DNA from: Candidatus Poseidoniaceae archaeon
Lineage (GTDB): Archaea; Thermoplasmatota; Poseidoniia; Poseidoniales; Poseidoniaceae
Reading direction: 5' to 3'
NCBI GenBank assembly: GCA_013329925.1
Contig: DUJK01000158.1
Location: forward strand, 1 to 7,598
Length of the DNA stretch: 7,598 bases
Below, piece by piece: positions 5,985 through 7,598 of the stretch (positions within the stretch are counted from its first letter, which is position 1; each line of letters starts with the position of its first letter). Under the pieces are notes generated by a model. That model searched no databases and was not told the origin of the DNA. It was given only the letters and a program-made list of their open reading frames with translations. The position numbers were made by a program, and so were the translations under genes.

Positions 5985-6422
5985 ATGGCTACCTGCGATG
6001 AATGTAATGGGTGGCTAAATCCAGCCTTAGCTGTTGATGCTGCCGTTCAAAGAGGCGATGAGATACTGCTGATTCAGCGGAAATTCCCCCCAATGGTTGG
6101 CTATTGGGGCTTACCTGGCGGTTTTGTGGAGCGTGATGAGGACCCACTGATTGCGGTACTTAGAGAACTTGAAGAAGAAACCAATCTAATTGGCACCAAT
6201 CCAGAACTACTGATGGTCATGGGCGACCCTAGTCGAGATCCTCGCAAACATATCGTCAGCATTGTCTACTCAGTATCCGCTCCTGACGGTGAACCTGTTG
6301 CTGGTGATGATGCTGCTGATGCCCGATTTTGGCCCCTTCAAGACGTGCTAAACGGCGAAGTACCGTTAGCCGGTGATCATTTACAGATCATCAAAAATTG
6401 GTTTAATCTATCAGATTCATAG
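5985..6422 (+). CDS. Nudix hydrolase, ADP-ribose pyrophosphatase-like
   Basis: Nudix enzymes hydrolyse nucleoside diphosphates linked to another group, using a metal held by the Nudix box. In this 145-residue protein the box spans about 46-68: Gly46, five residues, Glu52, seven residues, then REL, Glu64 and Glu65, and Leu68. The usual Gly near the end of the box is Asn67, a tolerated but uncommon change. WGLPGG precedes the box. The segment MGDPSRDPRKHIVSIVY (79-95) after the box resembles ADP-ribose pyrophosphatases and the Nudix domain of NrtR-type proteins; there is no DNA-binding domain here. The short N-terminus contains CDEC (4-7), only half a zinc ribbon. The ATG lies 2 bases after the uppS stop, with GGGG seven bases upstream. 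The 3' end overlaps the opposite-strand gene by 20 bases. The substrate is inferred, not proven. Confidence 0.9.
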   Translation: MATCDECNGWLNPALAVDAAVQRGDEILLIQRKFPPMVGYWGLPGGFVERDEDPLIAVLRELEEETNLIGTNPELLMVMGDPSRDPRKHIVSIVYSVSAPDGEPVAGDDAADARFWPLQDVLNGEVPLAGDHLQIIKNWFNLSDS

Positions 6423-7419
6423 AAAAAAAATCAGCTAACTGACTACGTGCATTAGGCCAATCTTCTGTTTCAATTGCGTCGGTCAAGTGCATACCAGCAA
6501 GAAATTGCGCTAACATATTTTTCCATTTGTCACCTTGACATGCTTTGTCCCAATGAAATAATGGATAACCATCTTGCTCAAGTCTTGATAAAAATCCGCG
6601 CTCAGCCTTAGTGATTAGTAAGGTAGGAGTACCAAGTAATGCCGCTTCGCTAGCCAGTGTCACCGATTGGGTAATCACTCCATCATGCTTGGCTAATTCC
6701 CGGTCAAGTAACCATGCATCACCTTGGTAACTATCCTCATCAGCACGAGTTATCTCAAGACCATCTAAGGTCGAATCTGGAATATTAATTATCTCATCAC
6801 TGTCATGTATACCCTCGCCATTAAGCATTCTAACCAATACTTTTGGTGGGTCACTAACCGTTGCAGCGCGTATACCTGGTCGCAAATGAACATGACCGTG
6901 CAGCCCGTCAAGTCGATAAATTGTCAAGCCCTTAGACTGAGCATTTGCCAAAAAGCCATTGTCTAGGCTCTCATTCCAATGGGTTGGAATTATGATATGA
7001 GTTGCTGATTTAAGCGCTAATTTGTGAGCGATATGATTGACCTCGGTATCTGTGATGTAATATCGATGCGTGATACTAGCCAATTTCTTGCGTAGTATGG
7101 GTGACTTAACGGCCATTAGTTCAAGCGGCGCTCCTACAGAAATAATCCGCGAAATTGGCTGACCGTTTTGGCAGCATTGGGCGAGAAAACGGTGACTTGA
7201 GCGCCATCTTGCTATGGCTTTTCTGCGCATTCCTTCACCGACTGGTCGCTCAACCCAATGGATTTGTCGACGAGGAATATGCCCGTCGCCTCCGTCGATC
7301 AGGTTCTGTACTTCTTGCCGCTTTGTTGCGATAATCACATCGTTATTGTTTGAACAACGCAGTAGCGGCGCTAACAAGCGAACATGAGCAGGATGGTCTA
7401 GTACCCAACATGTCCGCAT
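6403..7419 (-). CDS. DUF354-like protein with GT-B (UDP-GlcNAc 2-epimerase/glycosyltransferase) fold
   Basis: This 338-residue protein resembles the DUF354 group, uncharacterised archaeal and bacterial proteins predicted to adopt the two-lobed GT-B fold. The N-terminal LDHPAHVRLLAPLLR (7-21) matches the HPAHV-type opening of the family. The first lobe includes ITDTEVNHIAHKLALKSAT (122-140) and a threonine-proline-rich turn (IIPTHW). After the linker GLHGHVHLRPG (172-182), the second lobe begins with PPKVLVRM (191-198) and carries DGVITQSVTLASEAALLGTP (246-265), the usual nucleotide-sugar-binding segment with Glu258. The protein has no membrane segment. It sits tail to tail with the Nudix gene, the two coding ends overlapping by 20 bases. 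A link to sugar transfer is supported by fold and by the nearby polyprenyl synthase, but donor and acceptor are unknown. Confidence 0.8.
   Translation of the reverse strand: MRTCWVLDHPAHVRLLAPLLRCSNNNDVIIATKRQEVQNLIDGGDGHIPRRQIHWVERPVGEGMRRKAIARWRSSHRFLAQCCQNGQPISRIISVGAPLELMAVKSPILRKKLASITHRYYITDTEVNHIAHKLALKSATHIIIPTHWNESLDNGFLANAQSKGLTIYRLDGLHGHVHLRPGIRAATVSDPPKVLVRMLNGEGIHDSDEIINIPDSTLDGLEITRADEDSYQGDAWLLDRELAKHDGVITQSVTLASEAALLGTPTLLITKAERGFLSRLEQDGYPLFHWDKACQGDKWKNMLAQFLAGMHLTDAIETEDWPNARSQLADFFSMNLID
6423..6430 (-). other. Homopolymer tract (T8 on the minus strand) within the 3' end of the DUF354-like gene
   Basis: Eight consecutive A on the plus strand, just after the Nudix stop, encode part of the DFFS residues near the end of the opposite gene. 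On the minus strand this is a run of T, the type of sequence that favours archaeal transcription termination, but it lies before that gene's stop. It is also a site where sequencing or polymerase slippage would alter the last seven or so residues. Confidence 0.35.
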
Positions 7420-7497
7420 ACCAATCCTATCCCGTCTCTATTACTCAATGCATCGGAGATTCGTCAAGTTGAAGTCCTGCCTTGCTAGCGCAGTTGT

Positions 7498-7598
7498 ATG
7501 GACAAGCAAGCAATCGAATTACCAGGGGCTGCCAAATATGGCCCATATTCTGCGGGCGTACAATCAAGCGATATGTTTTGGTTATCAGGTCAAATTGC
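7498..7598 (+). CDS. ridA: RidA/YjgF-family protein, N-terminal fragment (partial)
   Basis: RidA proteins are small trimeric enzymes that hydrolyse reactive enamine/imine intermediates released by PLP enzymes such as threonine dehydratase. An ATG at 7498 opens a frame that runs off the window after 33 codons. It reads through AKYGPYSAGVQSSDMFWLSG and QI, which matches the conserved GPYS-x-A...SGQI start of the family (about residues 15-32). An in-frame TAG at 7486-7488 excludes a longer start. The gene diverges from the DUF354-like gene with 78 bases between them; I see no convincing TATA element or ribosome site in that gap. The catalytic Arg region is beyond the window, so activity cannot be judged. 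Confidence 0.82.
   Translation, partial: MDKQAIELPGAAKYGPYSAGVQSSDMFWLSGQI

Noticed and set aside
1..7598. Defence system, mobile element, CRISPR array or tRNA
   Set aside because: No transposase, integrase, nuclease, spaced repeats or cloverleaf-like segment was seen; coding density and gene content look like an ordinary chromosomal region.

Overview
The window looks like a piece of a marine planktonic euryarchaeal genome, most likely Marine Group II or III (Poseidoniia-like). Three things point to Archaea: AT-rich TATA-box-like elements lying about 26-28 bp from start codons, at spacings that imply leaderless transcripts; a Sir2 deacetylase and a cis-prenyltransferase of general prokaryotic type set among lineage-specific membrane proteins; and moderate-to-low GC with short intergenic gaps. 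The taxonomic call is inference, because there is no rRNA or other marker gene here.

Layout. Bases 1-108 hold no firm gene, though an open run at the left edge may be the 3' end of a plus-strand gene. A multi-pass membrane protein built from an internal duplication (109-1122, minus) diverges from a Sir2-family NAD-dependent deacylase (1253-1969, plus); each has its own TATA-like element. A small two-helix membrane protein (2063-2329, minus) converges on the Sir2 gene. Next come two minus-strand genes that form a probable operon, read right to left: a cobalamin/iron-carrier-binding-type protein lacking a signal peptide (4317-5102), then a membrane-anchored S15/CocE-type serine hydrolase (2421-4298), 18 bp apart.

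A compact divergent region (5103-5202) with two inverted repeats around an AT-rich element separates this operon from a plus-strand pair: a cis-prenyl diphosphate synthase (UppS family, 5203-5982) and a Nudix hydrolase (5985-6422), 2 bp apart. A DUF354-like GT-B-fold protein (6403-7419, minus) overlaps the end of the Nudix gene by 20 bp tail to tail. The right edge carries the first 33 codons of a RidA-family protein (7498 onward, plus).

How the genes fit together. The cis-prenyltransferase would make a long-chain polyprenyl diphosphate, the lipid carrier for glycan assembly, and the DUF354-like neighbour resembles glycosyltransferases, so a loose link to cell-surface glycan synthesis is possible. 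The S15 enzyme, facing outward, would fit peptide or ester scavenging by a heterotrophic plankter. Sir2, Nudix (ADP-ribose pyrophosphatase-like) and RidA are housekeeping repair or metabolite-handling functions. I see no mobile element, CRISPR array, tRNA, rRNA or defence system. No intergenic stretch exceeds about 110 bases. I did not find a clearly new biological system; the best leads are the duplicated membrane protein, the class III signature in the sirtuin and the two divergent promoter regions.
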